Positions 52,801-62,003 of a stretch of 64,000 bases of DNA are shown here, in pieces (position 1 is the stretch's first letter; each line of letters starts with the position of its first letter). A program made the position numbers and the translations under genes. Under the pieces are notes generated by a model. The model had not been told where the DNA came from. It saw only the letters and a program-made list of their open reading frames with translations, and made no database searches. The DNA is taken from NCBI RefSeq assembly GCF_025947305.1, contig NZ_CP110009.1:3699501-3763500 (forward strand). Reading direction: 5' to 3'. Origin of the DNA: Flavobacterium sp. N3904 (GTDB taxonomy: Bacteria > Bacteroidota > Bacteroidia > Flavobacteriales > Flavobacteriaceae).

Positions 52801-55287
52801 AATAGGCTCGTACAAACCGGATGTGGGCCCTGTTGCGGTTGCTTTGTACAATTTTACTTCCGTCTCTGTATTGGTTTGGTAATCCAATTTTATTTCGTGA
52901 CCGGCATCCATCGCCCAGTCAGCGCCTGGAGCGGCCTGCTTCAACACTTTATTGAGTGGCGAAGATTCTAGTTTTTTCTCCGAAAAAGGATTATCAGTAT
53001 TGTCATAAATCGCTGTGTCATAATACGAAGAGGTGTTCGTTAAAGCATTTGGGTCAAAGACCATATTGCTTGCCGTACTCACAAATGGTAAATAATCCCT
53101 GATTTGTCTTCCAAAAGGATCATATTCAATATGGGTGATAATATCCTTTCCAGAATTGGACTGTTGATTGGCAATCTGCTGCATGGGTCTGCCCAATCCA
53201 TCAAAATAGGTAATATTCACCTGGGCTTGAGTAGGATCGGGATTTTCATAAACAGTTGTTGTCGCTTTCTTATAAGTAGAGGTAATAACATAGTTATGAT
53301 CCAGTGAAGGCGCTTTTATATTTTCGCAATTAGCAATCGACCCACTAACCAAAGGACAATTATCGGTATTGTCTAACACATAGCTACCTCCTGGATTGGT
53401 ACATTGCTGCAGAAAACTGGCAGGATCTCCCAATCCATCAGCGTCAGCATCTGCATACCATTTGGTATTCGGATTTACGGTTGCAGCCGCATCATTACAG
53501 TCAGTTGAATTACGAACATACTGCACTCCGCCAGCTACGCTTGGATTGGCGCACTGTGTTTTATTTGTTGTGACGTTTGATATTCCGAAGCTATCTTTAT
53601 CCGAATCAAGATACCAAACTGTATTGGGGGTCAAAGTTGCATCTCCGTCATTACAGTCATTTGAATTACGAACATACTGCACTCCGCCAGCTACGCTTGG
53701 ATTGGTGCACTGTGTTTTATTAGTCGTTACGTTTGATATTCCGAAGCTATCTTTATCCGAATCAAGATACCAAACCGTGTTTGGATTTAAAGTTGCATCT
53801 CCGTCATTACAGTCATTTGAACTACGAACATACTGTACTCCGCCAGCTACGCTTGGATTGGCGCACTGTGTTTTATTAGTCGTTACGTTTGATATTCCGA
53901 AGCTATCTTTATCAGAGTCAAGATACCAAACCGTGTTTGGATTTAAAGTTGCGTCTCCGTCATTACAGTCATTTGAATTACGAACATACTGCACTCCGCC
54001 AGCTACGCTTGGATTGGCGCACTGTGTTTTATTGGTCGTTACGTTTGATATTCCGAAGCTATCTTTATCCGAATCAAGATACCAAACCGTGTTTGGATTT
54101 AAAGTTGAATCTCCGTCATTACAGTCATTTGAATTACGAACATACTGCACTCCGCCAGCTACGCTTGGATTGACGCACTGTGTTTTATTGGTCGTGACGT
54201 TGGATATTCCGAAGCTATCTTTATCCGAATCAAGATACCAAACCGTATTGGGGGTCAAAGTTGCATCTCCGTCATTACAGTCGGTTGCATTACGAACATA
54301 CTGCACTCCGCCAGCGACGCTTGGATTGGCGCACTGTGTTTTATTAGTCGTTACGTTTGATATTCCGAAGCTATCTTTATCCGAATCAAGATACCAAACC
54401 GTATTGGGGGTCAAAGTTGCATCTCCGTCATTACAGTCATTTGAATTACGAACATACTGCACTCCGCCAGCTACGCTTGGATTGACGCACTGTGTTTTAT
54501 TGGTCGTGACGTTGGATATTCCGTAGCTATCTTTATCTGAGTCAAGATACCAAACCGTGTTTGGATTTAAAGTTGCATCTCCGTCATTACAGTCATTTGA
54601 ATTACGAACATACTGCACTCCGCCAGCTACGCTTGGATTGGCGCACTGTGTTTTATTAGTCGTTACATTTGATATTCCGAAGCTATCTTTATCCGAATCA
54701 AGATACCAAACCGTGTTTGGATTTAAAGTTGCATCTCCGTCATTACAGTCATTTGAATTACGAACATACTGCACTCCTCCAGCTACGCTTGGATTGACGC
54801 ACTGTGTTTTATTAGTCGTTACGTTTGATATTCCGAAGCTATCTTTATCGGAATCAAGATACCAAACCGTGTTTGGATTTAAAGTTTTATCTCCGTCATT
54901 ACAGTCAGTGTTATTGGTAGCATACCCTGTAGCAGGTTTTACACTATAATATATCGTTACGGCGGCATTTCCAAATGTATCCCCATCTGCATCCCTGTAA
55001 AAAGTTTGTGGAGCAATGTTGGTTATATTAGCATTATTGTCATCTCGATCGAGAGAATTTGCAACATAATCTGCGGGTTGTATTATAGCATATAATTCGG
55101 TATCTATATTGCCCCATCCATCCTTATCATGATCCAAATACCATGCAGTACCGCCCCCTTCTCCAGGGTCAACTATTAGTAAAGATATATTTTTATTCGG
55201 TTGCAGTTCTTCATTTGGCGTTTCAACTTGCGCATACCCAAAAAAAGAATACAGAAATAAAACGCTAAAAAATAATATTTTATTCAT
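49840..55287 (-). CDS. RHS-repeat polymorphic toxin-like protein with TSP3-like repeats and JAB-like tip
   Basis: A 1815-residue protein from the ATG at 55287 (MNKILFFSVLFLYSFFGYAQ signal peptide). The longer frame to 55347 overlaps the previous gene. After about residue 100 come nine 52-residue repeats (DCNDGDATLNPNTVWYLDSD...), whose D-x-D-x-D pattern resembles calcium-binding TSP3-like repeats. A DUF6443-like segment (ITYFDGLGRPMQQIANQ), many YD repeats and the RHS core end ([19 protein letters not shown] to NAIDPDGM) follow. The 240-residue tip contains SYHSHPG and a later SDYGHS, like the H-x-H-P and S-x-x-D metal site of JAB/MPN peptidases. It probably acts on proteins or ubiquitin-like tags of targets. 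Toxicity is inferred. Confidence 0.85.
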   Translation of the reverse strand: MNKILFFSVLFLYSFFGYAQVETPNEELQPNKNISLLIVDPGEGGGTAWYLDHDKDGWGNIDTELYAIIQPADYVANSLDRDDNNANITNIAPQTFYRDADGDTFGNAAVTIYYSVKPATGYATNNTDCNDGDKTLNPNTVWYLDSDKDSFGISNVTTNKTQCVNPSVAGGVQYVRNSNDCNDGDATLNPNTVWYLDSDKDSFGISNVTTNKTQCANPSVAGGVQYVRNSNDCNDGDATLNPNTVWYLDSDKDSYGISNVTTNKTQCVNPSVAGGVQYVRNSNDCNDGDATLTPNTVWYLDSDKDSFGISNVTTNKTQCANPSVAGGVQYVRNATDCNDGDATLTPNTVWYLDSDKDSFGISNVTTNKTQCVNPSVAGGVQYVRNSNDCNDGDSTLNPNTVWYLDSDKDSFGISNVTTNKTQCANPSVAGGVQYVRNSNDCNDGDATLNPNTVWYLDSDKDSFGISNVTTNKTQCANPSVAGGVQYVRSSNDCNDGDATLNPNTVWYLDSDKDSFGISNVTTNKTQCTNPSVAGGVQYVRNSNDCNDGDATLTPNTVWYLDSDKDSFGISNVTTNKTQCANPSVAGGVQYVRNSTDCNDAAATVNPNTKWYADADADGLGDPASFLQQCTNPGGSYVLDNTDNCPLVSGSIANCENIKAPSLDHNYVITSTYKKATTTVYENPDPTQAQVNITYFDGLGRPMQQIANQQSNSGKDIITHIEYDPFGRQIRDYLPFVSTASNMVFDPNALTNTSSYYDTAIYDNTDNPFSEKKLESSPLNKVLKQAAPGADWAMDAGHEIKLDYQTNTETEVKLYKATATGPTSGLYEPIFSDGGNYSANELYKTITYDENSIANPSSTDEKLGSTVEFKNKEGQVVLKRTYESSTKHDTYYVYDQFGNLTYVLPPLVSNPSAELDGLCYQYKYDSRNRLAEKKLPGKQWEFIVYDKLDRPVATGPAKSPFKNDTAVGWLVTKYDAFGRPVYTGWLNAAASSATRSSMQVAQNNSSNLFESKKTNAVIDLIPAFYTTDTAPTGIKLLTVNYYDTYDFPNADVSSTVLGQTVLANTKTLATGSWTRAVTTPSSIAGETTTIYYDAKARPIRSAVTNYLTGYTNTDSELDAFSGQLKSTITKHKRTGAPADVEIVVKEVFDYSPQGRLRTHTHKIGTAVVEQLLADNTYDELGQLTCKKVGNTSSVPLQKVDYSYNIRGWMTGINNDPTNNLVLNTTEKDLFGFKINYNTVKNETGYTGKELYNGNISETYWRTSSDNVLRKYGYKYDNLNRLKNAIFQKPGNANPVPQSYDENLTYDQNGNIRTLVRFGDMEGALPPNGIDNLIYTYQTNSNMLLNVLDNSNNNISGFVDGNKSGDDYTYDANGNLITDKNKNITAIVYNQLNLPTKITFGTTGTIEYIYNAAGQKLEKIVTQGTTVTSTNYLGGFQYTKPHLGTWTLQFFPTAEGYIKNTVVNSANTYSYVFNYTDHLGNVRLSYSDADKNGVIVSSEILDESHYYPFGLKHIGYVTALGTDNKYKFNGKELQDELGLNMYDYGARNYDPALGRWMNIDPLAEKYFGATPYNYVLDNPVNAIDPDGMDIYLLTESGRTILALKEKDKKTDTMYAVKNSSITDITSSSGTKDTTSIFDMKDTNGDGQFTKDDGVTVKSGLIGQMVNSSGKIDGQDYYSSKSEYSKENEDAYLNLFKYASDNSNAEFGLHTYNDKGNTMMRFVTKADTGAVFSPNAFGILNSDVIYSYHSHPGIRTYRSVEEFSIQGNTGDSDYGHSYYQKRNYPNYIYFPNSSRLYNVTPTTINYIKRINNPKDLKK
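50611..50724. repeat. RHS-core homology block (main copy)
   Basis: Partner of 41506-41619: 114 bp, gap-free, about 12 mismatches by eye. It covers the core just before the tip. Confidence 0.85.
53492..54895. repeat. nine tandem 156-bp repeats within the RHS gene
   Basis: The word TCATTACAG recurs at 53492, 53648, 53804 and so on to 54896, each 156 bp apart with no length change. Each unit encodes 52 residues. Degenerate units flank the array on both sides. Differences between units are few and mostly single bases. Confidence 0.95.
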
Positions 55288-55294
55288 TGTAATT

Positions 55295-58200
55295 TTAATT
55301 TTGGGTTTGATAATTGTATTCAAAATGTTGTAAAATAGTATTGTCATCGTCTTTGATACTCTCTAAATGATGAAGCTTGTCATATACATAAGTTGTCTTT
55401 TTACATTTAGAATCAATAATACTACTGATCTGATTGGTTATAGCATCATAATTAAAAATGGTGACGAATGAGGTTGGATATTGATTGATAAAATCACACG
55501 GATTTGTTGAACCAATAGGATTGGCAAAAACATTTAAGGCTCCAATATAATTCTCTATTTTAACAATTATTTGATTGTAATCATTATAAAAATATTTGGT
55601 TTTTGATCCGTTGGTATACGAAACTATCGAAGGATTTCCTTTTGTATCGTACTCAGTAAAGTCCACCCTGGTTTCAAGATTTTGGCCTCCTTTTGAAATT
55701 TGAATATTCTTTTGCAAAATTTGATTCGGATTGGTTGTCGATTGTTCATATAAAAGCCTTTGAGTAGCAAGCAATTCTCTGCTTGCGCCTTTGTCTTTGT
55801 ATTGACTAGTTTGAATTGGAGTTGCAACACTATTTTGTGCCAATAAAGCTGAGTACGCATTCTGTTGCAGTGTAGTCAAACCTGTCAATGTATTGGCCTG
55901 ATTAACATATACGTATTCAGTACTATTTTCGATTTTTTTACTGTCTGTTGTAGTGACTTTGGTTGGTAATCCATTCAAACTTCCATATTCGTAATCCTTG
56001 TTTGCAATAACTTTTTTATAAGTTGCCTCCAATTGCTCCTGACCCACAGGATCTTCAACCGCATCATCACTATTCCATGAAATCAAATTGGCTGGTACGG
56101 GATCTACGTAAAGTATTTCTTTTTCTGCTTTTTTATTAAACAGATACGAATTGGTATAGTAACTTCCAATGAAATAATTGGATAAGGAATTGCCTCCGGT
56201 ACATAAATAAACCTTTTCTTTTAGAATTATCCTAGCTGTAGTAAAATCTGATGAAAACGTATATTCGATTACATATATACCAGATCCCAGTTTAGAATTA
56301 AAATCAGCAATAATAGGGTCATTATTTGCTATTAAATAATTTGTAATTTCATTTGTCATATAATTTTTAATACGGGCATTGTACGTAGCCACACTACCCC
56401 CACAACATCTGTTGTTTTCATCTGGATTTAAGTCATCCGTATATCCATTATGATTATAATCGATCGGATAAATTTTTATCACTTTATAAACATCAGCTAT
56501 AATTATCGGATTATGATAAGTCTCAAAACCAAATACATTCAATTTTTTGCTTTTCAGCGGATGTTCATATTGTGTTTGTTTTTCTTGAATTTTAAATACT
56601 GATCCATTTATATTTTTAAAAGTTCGCTCTTTGAGCAACAATCCATCCAATGAAAGTACGTTGTCTTTGGCATCTGGAATAGTATAAGGAATACTATACG
56701 CTGTAGGTGTAACAGGTACCAATTGATTAAAAGTAGATTCCTCAGAAAGCAGAAATGTTTTTTCGATACCGCCATTTTCAAAATGGTCCCCGCCATAACT
56801 CACAGTGACATTAGCATACTCTTTGGCTCTAAAATTCGAGTAAGTGTAATCCGAATAAATATAATTAGAATGGATGGTTTGTGTATAATATGGAAAGGTT
56901 TGGAAGGATACGAGACCCATAGCACAATTTTTATAACCACCACTATTACTAATGTTGATTCTGGCGGTGAAAACATCTGCAAAAAGATCCTGCATCTGAT
57001 AATAAGAGGTGTAGTAAAAGCTCTTCGATGTTGCAATCGTCCCTGACGTGGCAAAATCCTTAATTCGTTTTATCCGCACTCCTGTACCCTCAACTCTATC
57101 ATAACCAACATGCAAATCAAAACTAAATCCTCCCGTAGCACTATAACCAGAATAAGTGGCGGTAGGCACAGCTATATCAATTTCAATTTTATACAAATTG
57201 TTTCCTAAAAATTTAAATAAAATACTTTTACTGCCAGTCGAGCATTGGTAAGTATCAGTTACATTTGGATTCTTGGTAAGATTGGTGATTTTTAAAGTAA
57301 CTGCTGCGTAATGGTTAGGTACATTATTCTCTGTATTAGCCTCCAGAGTAATAGTTACGTCCTGATCATAGAGTACTGCCATTTGAAGGATTTCATCATG
57401 CAACTTGGTTTGCGGAGTCACGCTATTATCTTCTGTAAACGAATTGATGTAAACACTGCCTGATATTGGATCATACTTTTTAACAACCGTAGGCTGTGAC
57501 TCATATTCAAAATTAGTATAACCGCCTGTAGGATAATAAATATTTTTTAAAACTCCTTTACTGGCATACTCAAAATTGGCTTTTCTGTTGGGGCAAGCCA
57601 AAGGATTGTTTTGCATGTCAAGTGCCGAACACGGCACTAATGTTGAATTATTGACATTATTAAAATACCCCAATACATCAATATTTTTTGAGAACCGACC
57701 TGGCAGGAGTTCAGCATTATTATACTCCATTCTGTATTCCTCATATTTTTTGCCGGTACTTTGTGCAGGTATAAAATCTTTATTAAAAGAAATTTTATCC
57801 AAAAAAAAGCGGTTGGTATCTGTAGGGCTTTCCAATCCAATGTAGGTTAAATCTATTTTAGAGAATAAATTATTACCTTTCTTAAAATCAATTGAATTCA
57901 AAAAATATTTAAAATTGATATTATCGATGAAAGTTCGGTTAAACTCAAGAACGTCACTATTATTTAAACTATAAATCTTCTTCAAATATTTTTGATCTAA
58001 AATAGTATTCCGCATGCTCGATTGACTGCTCGATTGACTATTAGGCGTACATTCTTGATAATTTGATGTAGTAATACTCAAACTATAACTGCTGCTTAGG
58101 GGTACTTCATAAACAGGTTGACTGCCGTATTCGAATAAAACGGTGCCATTTACTGGATGCTCCATTTTATAGAGATAAAAAGAGGTAGGTCCACCTGTAT

Positions 58201-58921
58201 TCAATTGATTTCCGGAGCCACTTATAAATCGGGACTGCGTACTTTCTGTAGCGGTAACACCCCCAAAATAATATTTCACACCATAAGGATCAGTGATCAC
58301 AATAGTTTTATCGGTGTAAAATGTTTCAGTAATTTCTATTTTTAAATGCTGTTCATTTTTAACCATTTGTGCCTTAAAATTATCATCCAGATAAAAACTT
58401 CCGGAATAATTTAAAAAATGAAATTTAAAAATATCTACTTCAGTATCATAATTCTGATCAATGTAGGATCTTAATTGGCCTGCTTCCGGACTGCAGTCTT
58501 CCTTGTTCAGATTAAGTAAATCGGTATCCGTTAGATTCAGCCTTGTACCGCTGGACCAGGCCTGCTCATCACATAAATCTCTTATTTCTCTACTAATTAC
58601 TCCTCCCGCATCTAGCGTCCAATTAATTCCGGTCTGGGTTGCAATATCACTTACCTTAATGCCAGAACCATAATAATTTAAGCTTACTGGAACTTTCAAC
58701 TGCCCCGCCTGATATTGAAACAAAGGTATATTCAGGTTTACCTTACCGTTATATTCATCAACGGGTACATCACCATATTTTGTTATTTGAAAGGCTTCTG
58801 GTGAAGGTGGTGTGAAATTTGGCAAATCAACTTTACTAATTGGATTATCTTGTCCGTAAGCGACTATATTTATTAATACTATGAGTAACAGTATTGTCTT
58901 ATTTATATTTAATTTATTCAT
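55295..58921 (-). CDS. large YD-repeat protein, upstream part of the RHS operon
   Basis: A 1208-residue exported protein with a signal peptide (MNKLNINKTILLLIVLINIVAYGQ). The start (PPSPEAFQITKYGDVPVDEYNGKVNLNIPLFQYQAGQLKVPVSLNYYGSGIKVSDIATQTGINWTLDAGGVISREIRD) is the hallmark of the N-terminal halves of Bacteroidota RHS systems. The end is made of YD repeats (KTKYFYNDYNQIIVKIENY, KTTYVYDKLHHLESIKDDDN). The next gene's ATG lies 7 bases downstream, so the two probably form one secreted assembly like TcB/TcC. That comparison is inference. Confidence 0.85.
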   Translation of the reverse strand: MNKLNINKTILLLIVLINIVAYGQDNPISKVDLPNFTPPSPEAFQITKYGDVPVDEYNGKVNLNIPLFQYQAGQLKVPVSLNYYGSGIKVSDIATQTGINWTLDAGGVISREIRDLCDEQAWSSGTRLNLTDTDLLNLNKEDCSPEAGQLRSYIDQNYDTEVDIFKFHFLNYSGSFYLDDNFKAQMVKNEQHLKIEITETFYTDKTIVITDPYGVKYYFGGVTATESTQSRFISGSGNQLNTGGPTSFYLYKMEHPVNGTVLFEYGSQPVYEVPLSSSYSLSITTSNYQECTPNSQSSSQSSMRNTILDQKYLKKIYSLNNSDVLEFNRTFIDNINFKYFLNSIDFKKGNNLFSKIDLTYIGLESPTDTNRFFLDKISFNKDFIPAQSTGKKYEEYRMEYNNAELLPGRFSKNIDVLGYFNNVNNSTLVPCSALDMQNNPLACPNRKANFEYASKGVLKNIYYPTGGYTNFEYESQPTVVKKYDPISGSVYINSFTEDNSVTPQTKLHDEILQMAVLYDQDVTITLEANTENNVPNHYAAVTLKITNLTKNPNVTDTYQCSTGSKSILFKFLGNNLYKIEIDIAVPTATYSGYSATGGFSFDLHVGYDRVEGTGVRIKRIKDFATSGTIATSKSFYYTSYYQMQDLFADVFTARINISNSGGYKNCAMGLVSFQTFPYYTQTIHSNYIYSDYTYSNFRAKEYANVTVSYGGDHFENGGIEKTFLLSEESTFNQLVPVTPTAYSIPYTIPDAKDNVLSLDGLLLKERTFKNINGSVFKIQEKQTQYEHPLKSKKLNVFGFETYHNPIIIADVYKVIKIYPIDYNHNGYTDDLNPDENNRCCGGSVATYNARIKNYMTNEITNYLIANNDPIIADFNSKLGSGIYVIEYTFSSDFTTARIILKEKVYLCTGGNSLSNYFIGSYYTNSYLFNKKAEKEILYVDPVPANLISWNSDDAVEDPVGQEQLEATYKKVIANKDYEYGSLNGLPTKVTTTDSKKIENSTEYVYVNQANTLTGLTTLQQNAYSALLAQNSVATPIQTSQYKDKGASRELLATQRLLYEQSTTNPNQILQKNIQISKGGQNLETRVDFTEYDTKGNPSIVSYTNGSKTKYFYNDYNQIIVKIENYIGALNVFANPIGSTNPCDFINQYPTSFVTIFNYDAITNQISSIIDSKCKKTTYVYDKLHHLESIKDDDNTILQHFEYNYQTQN

Positions 58922-58931
58922 TATACTCTTT

Positions 58932-60599
58932 TTAATTATTACTCCCCTTAATGACTTTCACACCATCCGTATGCACATTGGTCTTGATGCTTACGATATA
59001 AATACCTTCAGAATACATACTTAAATCAATCGGTACGGTTCTGTTATGTATTTCAAAACTTTGCAACTTCCTGCCCCGAAGGTCATAAACCGTTGCTGTA
59101 CCTTGCTCAAAGTCATAGCCCACAATAATGTTGGTAAAAGTGTTAGCCGGATTTGGTATGGCTTCTATCTTAACTTTTACTTCTTCCGGTTTCTGCTTGT
59201 CTTTCAATTTGACAACCCAAAAATCGTTTCCGCCAATGGTCGAGTTTTTGTCTTTAGAAGATTTGGAGTTAGAGGTTCCGGCTAGCAAATACCCTCCATC
59301 TCGGGTTTCTATTAGTTTTCTTAGAATGTCTTCGCCTTTACTTCCTACGGTCTTTTTCCAAAGTTCTTCGCCAGAATCACTAATTTTCAAAGCGATATAA
59401 TCATTTATTCCATCTTTGTCTCCAGTTACTTTTAGCAATTGCAAACCACCGTTGCCTTGCTCGCTTTCACTCTGAGCGTACCCGCCAACCAGAAAAGTAT
59501 GGTCGTCATTTTCTACCAGTGAGGTCAGGATATCAACTTTACCAAAATCGTAAGTCTTGCTCCAAACCACTTTTCCGGTTTCATCCATTTTCATTACCCA
59601 GTAATCGGTTCCGTTACTGACGGTTCCACCCAGCAAAGTGAGGGCAGTAGTACTGTTGGAATTCCCCCCCGCTATATAACCGCCATCTTGGGTTTGGTGA
59701 ATCACATACAGCTGATTGTCCCCATTGCCACCGTATGTTTTTTGCCACTCTATTTTGCCTTCCATGTCAATTTTCAAAATCCAGTAATCGCCAATTCCAG
59801 AATTGGCCTCCGTTTTATCACCGGAACGAGGTGAATTAGAGTAACCGCCCAAAATGTAGCCGCCATCCACCGTTTGTTCCATGCTTCGCAGTACATCGGC
59901 GTATTCGCCTCCGTATGTTTTTTGCCATACTACAGCTCCGGTATTGTCCAGCTTTACAATCCAGTAATCCATATTGCCCCTGCATTTTTCGGTCTTGCCT
60001 GTCAAATCGGGTTTCACATCTATAGTTCCTTTTTCAGTGAGGTCTTTTTGCGGAAGCAGGGTACTGCTGGAAGAACCGCCAAGCATGTAGCCGCCGTCGG
60101 TGGTTTGAAATGCACACAGCAATTCATCCTGACCGCTGCCACCAATTGTTTTTTGCCATTGTTCGTCACCTTTAGCATTGAGTTTAATCACCCAAAAATC
60201 GGTAATACCTTTGCAGTCCTCTTTTTTATTGCCTATACCGCCCTCTGGAGTTTTCGGGCTATTGGAAGTACCAGCCAAAATAAAGCCTCCATCCTTTGTA
60301 TTTTTGATGCTTTGAAGCAAATCAAAACCACTGCCTCCAAGGCTTTTCTGCCAATCGAGATCGCCTTTTTCATTCATTTTCCAAATCCAATAATCCAGAT
60401 CGCCACGGTTGTTCTCTTCCTTATTTCCTGTTTTTTCAGACAAGGAACTACCAGCCAGTATAAATCCATAATCGGCTGTGGGTTGTGCATCAAAAAGATA
60501 GTCGGCATGGAGTCCTCCGTATGATTTTTCCCAAAGAATATCTTGGGATTGGCCAAGACAAGAATAAAAAAGTAATAGTAGAAGTAATTTTCTTTTCAT
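58932..60599 (-). CDS. secreted repeat (beta-propeller-like) protein with T9SS sorting domain
   Basis: A 555-residue protein with a signal peptide (MKRKLLLLLLFYSCLGQSQ). At least seven repeats of about 55 residues follow, each with the form WQKTYGG..D.L..I..T.DGGYILAG.SNS and often a D-Y-W-I-x-K segment. The last 80 residues (IPNPANTFTNIIVGYDFEQG to the end) are a type A T9SS C-terminal domain. It is the first gene of the RHS operon, 10 bases before the YD-repeat protein. It could be an adhesin that presents or anchors the RHS proteins, but no function is shown. Confidence 0.85.
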   Translation of the reverse strand: MKRKLLLLLLFYSCLGQSQDILWEKSYGGLHADYLFDAQPTADYGFILAGSSLSEKTGNKEENNRGDLDYWIWKMNEKGDLDWQKSLGGSGFDLLQSIKNTKDGGFILAGTSNSPKTPEGGIGNKKEDCKGITDFWVIKLNAKGDEQWQKTIGGSGQDELLCAFQTTDGGYMLGGSSSSTLLPQKDLTEKGTIDVKPDLTGKTEKCRGNMDYWIVKLDNTGAVVWQKTYGGEYADVLRSMEQTVDGGYILGGYSNSPRSGDKTEANSGIGDYWILKIDMEGKIEWQKTYGGNGDNQLYVIHQTQDGGYIAGGNSNSTTALTLLGGTVSNGTDYWVMKMDETGKVVWSKTYDFGKVDILTSLVENDDHTFLVGGYAQSESEQGNGGLQLLKVTGDKDGINDYIALKISDSGEELWKKTVGSKGEDILRKLIETRDGGYLLAGTSNSKSSKDKNSTIGGNDFWVVKLKDKQKPEEVKVKIEAIPNPANTFTNIIVGYDFEQGTATVYDLRGRKLQSFEIHNRTVPIDLSMYSEGIYIVSIKTNVHTDGVKVIKGSNN

Positions 60600-61088
60600 A
60601 AATTTGATTTTGAGGACGATAGCAAATTGAGCTGCTGTTTTTTAAGAGCTATAAATAATTTTGTGTTAATTTATGTTAATTTATAACAGAGCCGCCGCAA
60701 TAGTAAGCTTTCAATTTCAACTGTGCAATACCCACTTTTGGTGATATTTCAATCAAAATTGTGTTTTATTTCTTATAAAAATTGTGTTTTTGGCAATTTT
60801 CCTCCGAAACTTACATTTTTTTATGAAAAAAAGATATATTTTTCAAACAGCTATAAATTCATAAAAAAAATTACGCTTCATAACCAAAATAAATTACCAA
60901 ATGAATAGTATCAGGCGTTCCAAAAATAAAAATTAACTCTTTTTTATTACGCGCTAAATCTATATTTATCTATCCCCGCTCCCTATTCAATTCCCGAATC
61001 ACACACCACACTTTTAGTTTCAAAAAATTATATGATATAGTTTTGTTCCTCTTTACAAAGGATATTCAACTTCCATCACTATAGTTTC
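60600..61088. other. 489-bp divergent region before the AraC-family gene
   Basis: This is AT-rich. It contains two copies of AAAATTGTGTTTT near 60756 and 60779 and a short direct repeat GTTAATTTA near 60663-60681. These may be binding sites for a regulator of the RHS operon or the AraC gene. No consensus promoter or gene is seen. Confidence 0.4.
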
Positions 61089-62003
61089 ATGAACAACCAG
61101 TCGATCCAACAAAAAGTAAAAAACATGTATCAGATGCTTTTCGAAATGGCTACTGGCAACCTGACATTCAGGTTGCAACGGGATGGAGAAAACAATCAGT
61201 TGGATGAACTGATAGTCATGCTCAATACTACTGCCGAAAAATTGCAATTGCTAACGGCAGACTTAGGCTACATAAACCCACATTACACTTACCAAAGTTT
61301 GGTGCAGGCAACACTAATTCTGGACAAAAATTTTACAATCAAAAGTTTCAGCGCTCCAATACCGGTTCTTTTGGGTCACGAACCCCAGATGCTCTTCGAA
61401 CAGGATTTTCACAAAGTACTCGCCAAACAATCGATACCTTTATGGGAAATCGTCATAGAGCAAATAGCAACCGACAAAACAGCACTAGCCACGGTACAAT
61501 TATTGTTTGTCACGTCAAGTCAGCACCTCGTACCATCCTTTTGCACTGTTTCAAGACTATTGTATAGCAACAGCATTATCATCAATTCCATAACCACTAT
61601 TCTTCAGGATCTCCTTCCGGAAACAACTACCAAACCAAATACAGTAGACCAACATCAATCAGACACCGTTCTGGTTCAAAATGTTCGAGAATACATTTTA
61701 AAAAATTTAGAAGCCCCATTACCAAGCACAAACGAATTGTCAAAAATATTCAATGTAAATGAATTCAAATTAAAAGATAGTTTCAGACATTTTTTCAACA
61801 CCAGCATTTATAAGTTTTATACCGAAGAAAGATTAAAAAAAGCCCATTTGATGATCCAGCAAACTGTCATTCCAATTAAGGAAATCGCTATTATCTGCGG
61901 ATACATTAACTATACCAACTTCTACAAAGCATTCAAAAAACGATACAACTATTCCCCAAGCGAATTGAAGCGCGACGATGCAGTAGATAATAGCAGCGCT
62001 TAA
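61089..62003 (+). CDS. AraC-family transcriptional regulator with HAMP-like and PAS-like N-terminus
   Basis: A 304-residue protein. The C-terminal HTH_18 pair starts at about residue 205 (REYILKNLEAPLPSTNELSKIFNVNEFKLKDSFRHFF) and ends KEIAIICGYINYTNFYKAFKKRYNYSPSELK. The N-terminus (ATGNLTFRLQRDGENNQLDELIVMLNTTAEKLQLL) looks like a HAMP linker although no membrane helix precedes it. The middle (LILDKNFTIKSFSAPIPVLLGHEPQMLFEQDF) resembles a PAS domain. It could sense a cytoplasmic ligand. It precedes the MauE/DoxX-like gene on the same strand. Confidence 0.85.
   Translation: MNNQSIQQKVKNMYQMLFEMATGNLTFRLQRDGENNQLDELIVMLNTTAEKLQLLTADLGYINPHYTYQSLVQATLILDKNFTIKSFSAPIPVLLGHEPQMLFEQDFHKVLAKQSIPLWEIVIEQIATDKTALATVQLLFVTSSQHLVPSFCTVSRLLYSNSIIINSITTILQDLLPETTTKPNTVDQHQSDTVLVQNVREYILKNLEAPLPSTNELSKIFNVNEFKLKDSFRHFFNTSIYKFYTEERLKKAHLMIQQTVIPIKEIAIICGYINYTNFYKAFKKRYNYSPSELKRDDAVDNSSA

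Noticed and set aside
53396..54526. 376-residue open frame on the plus strand across the RHS repeats
   Set aside because: It is the complement of the tandem repeats. The regular text (PSLQSFELRTYCTPPATLGL repeated) is a by-product of the 156-bp units, and the minus-strand gene explains the region.
53492..54895. Repeat array considered as a CRISPR-like or satellite structure
   Set aside because: Units are 156 bp, nearly identical throughout, with no unique spacers, and they encode one protein.
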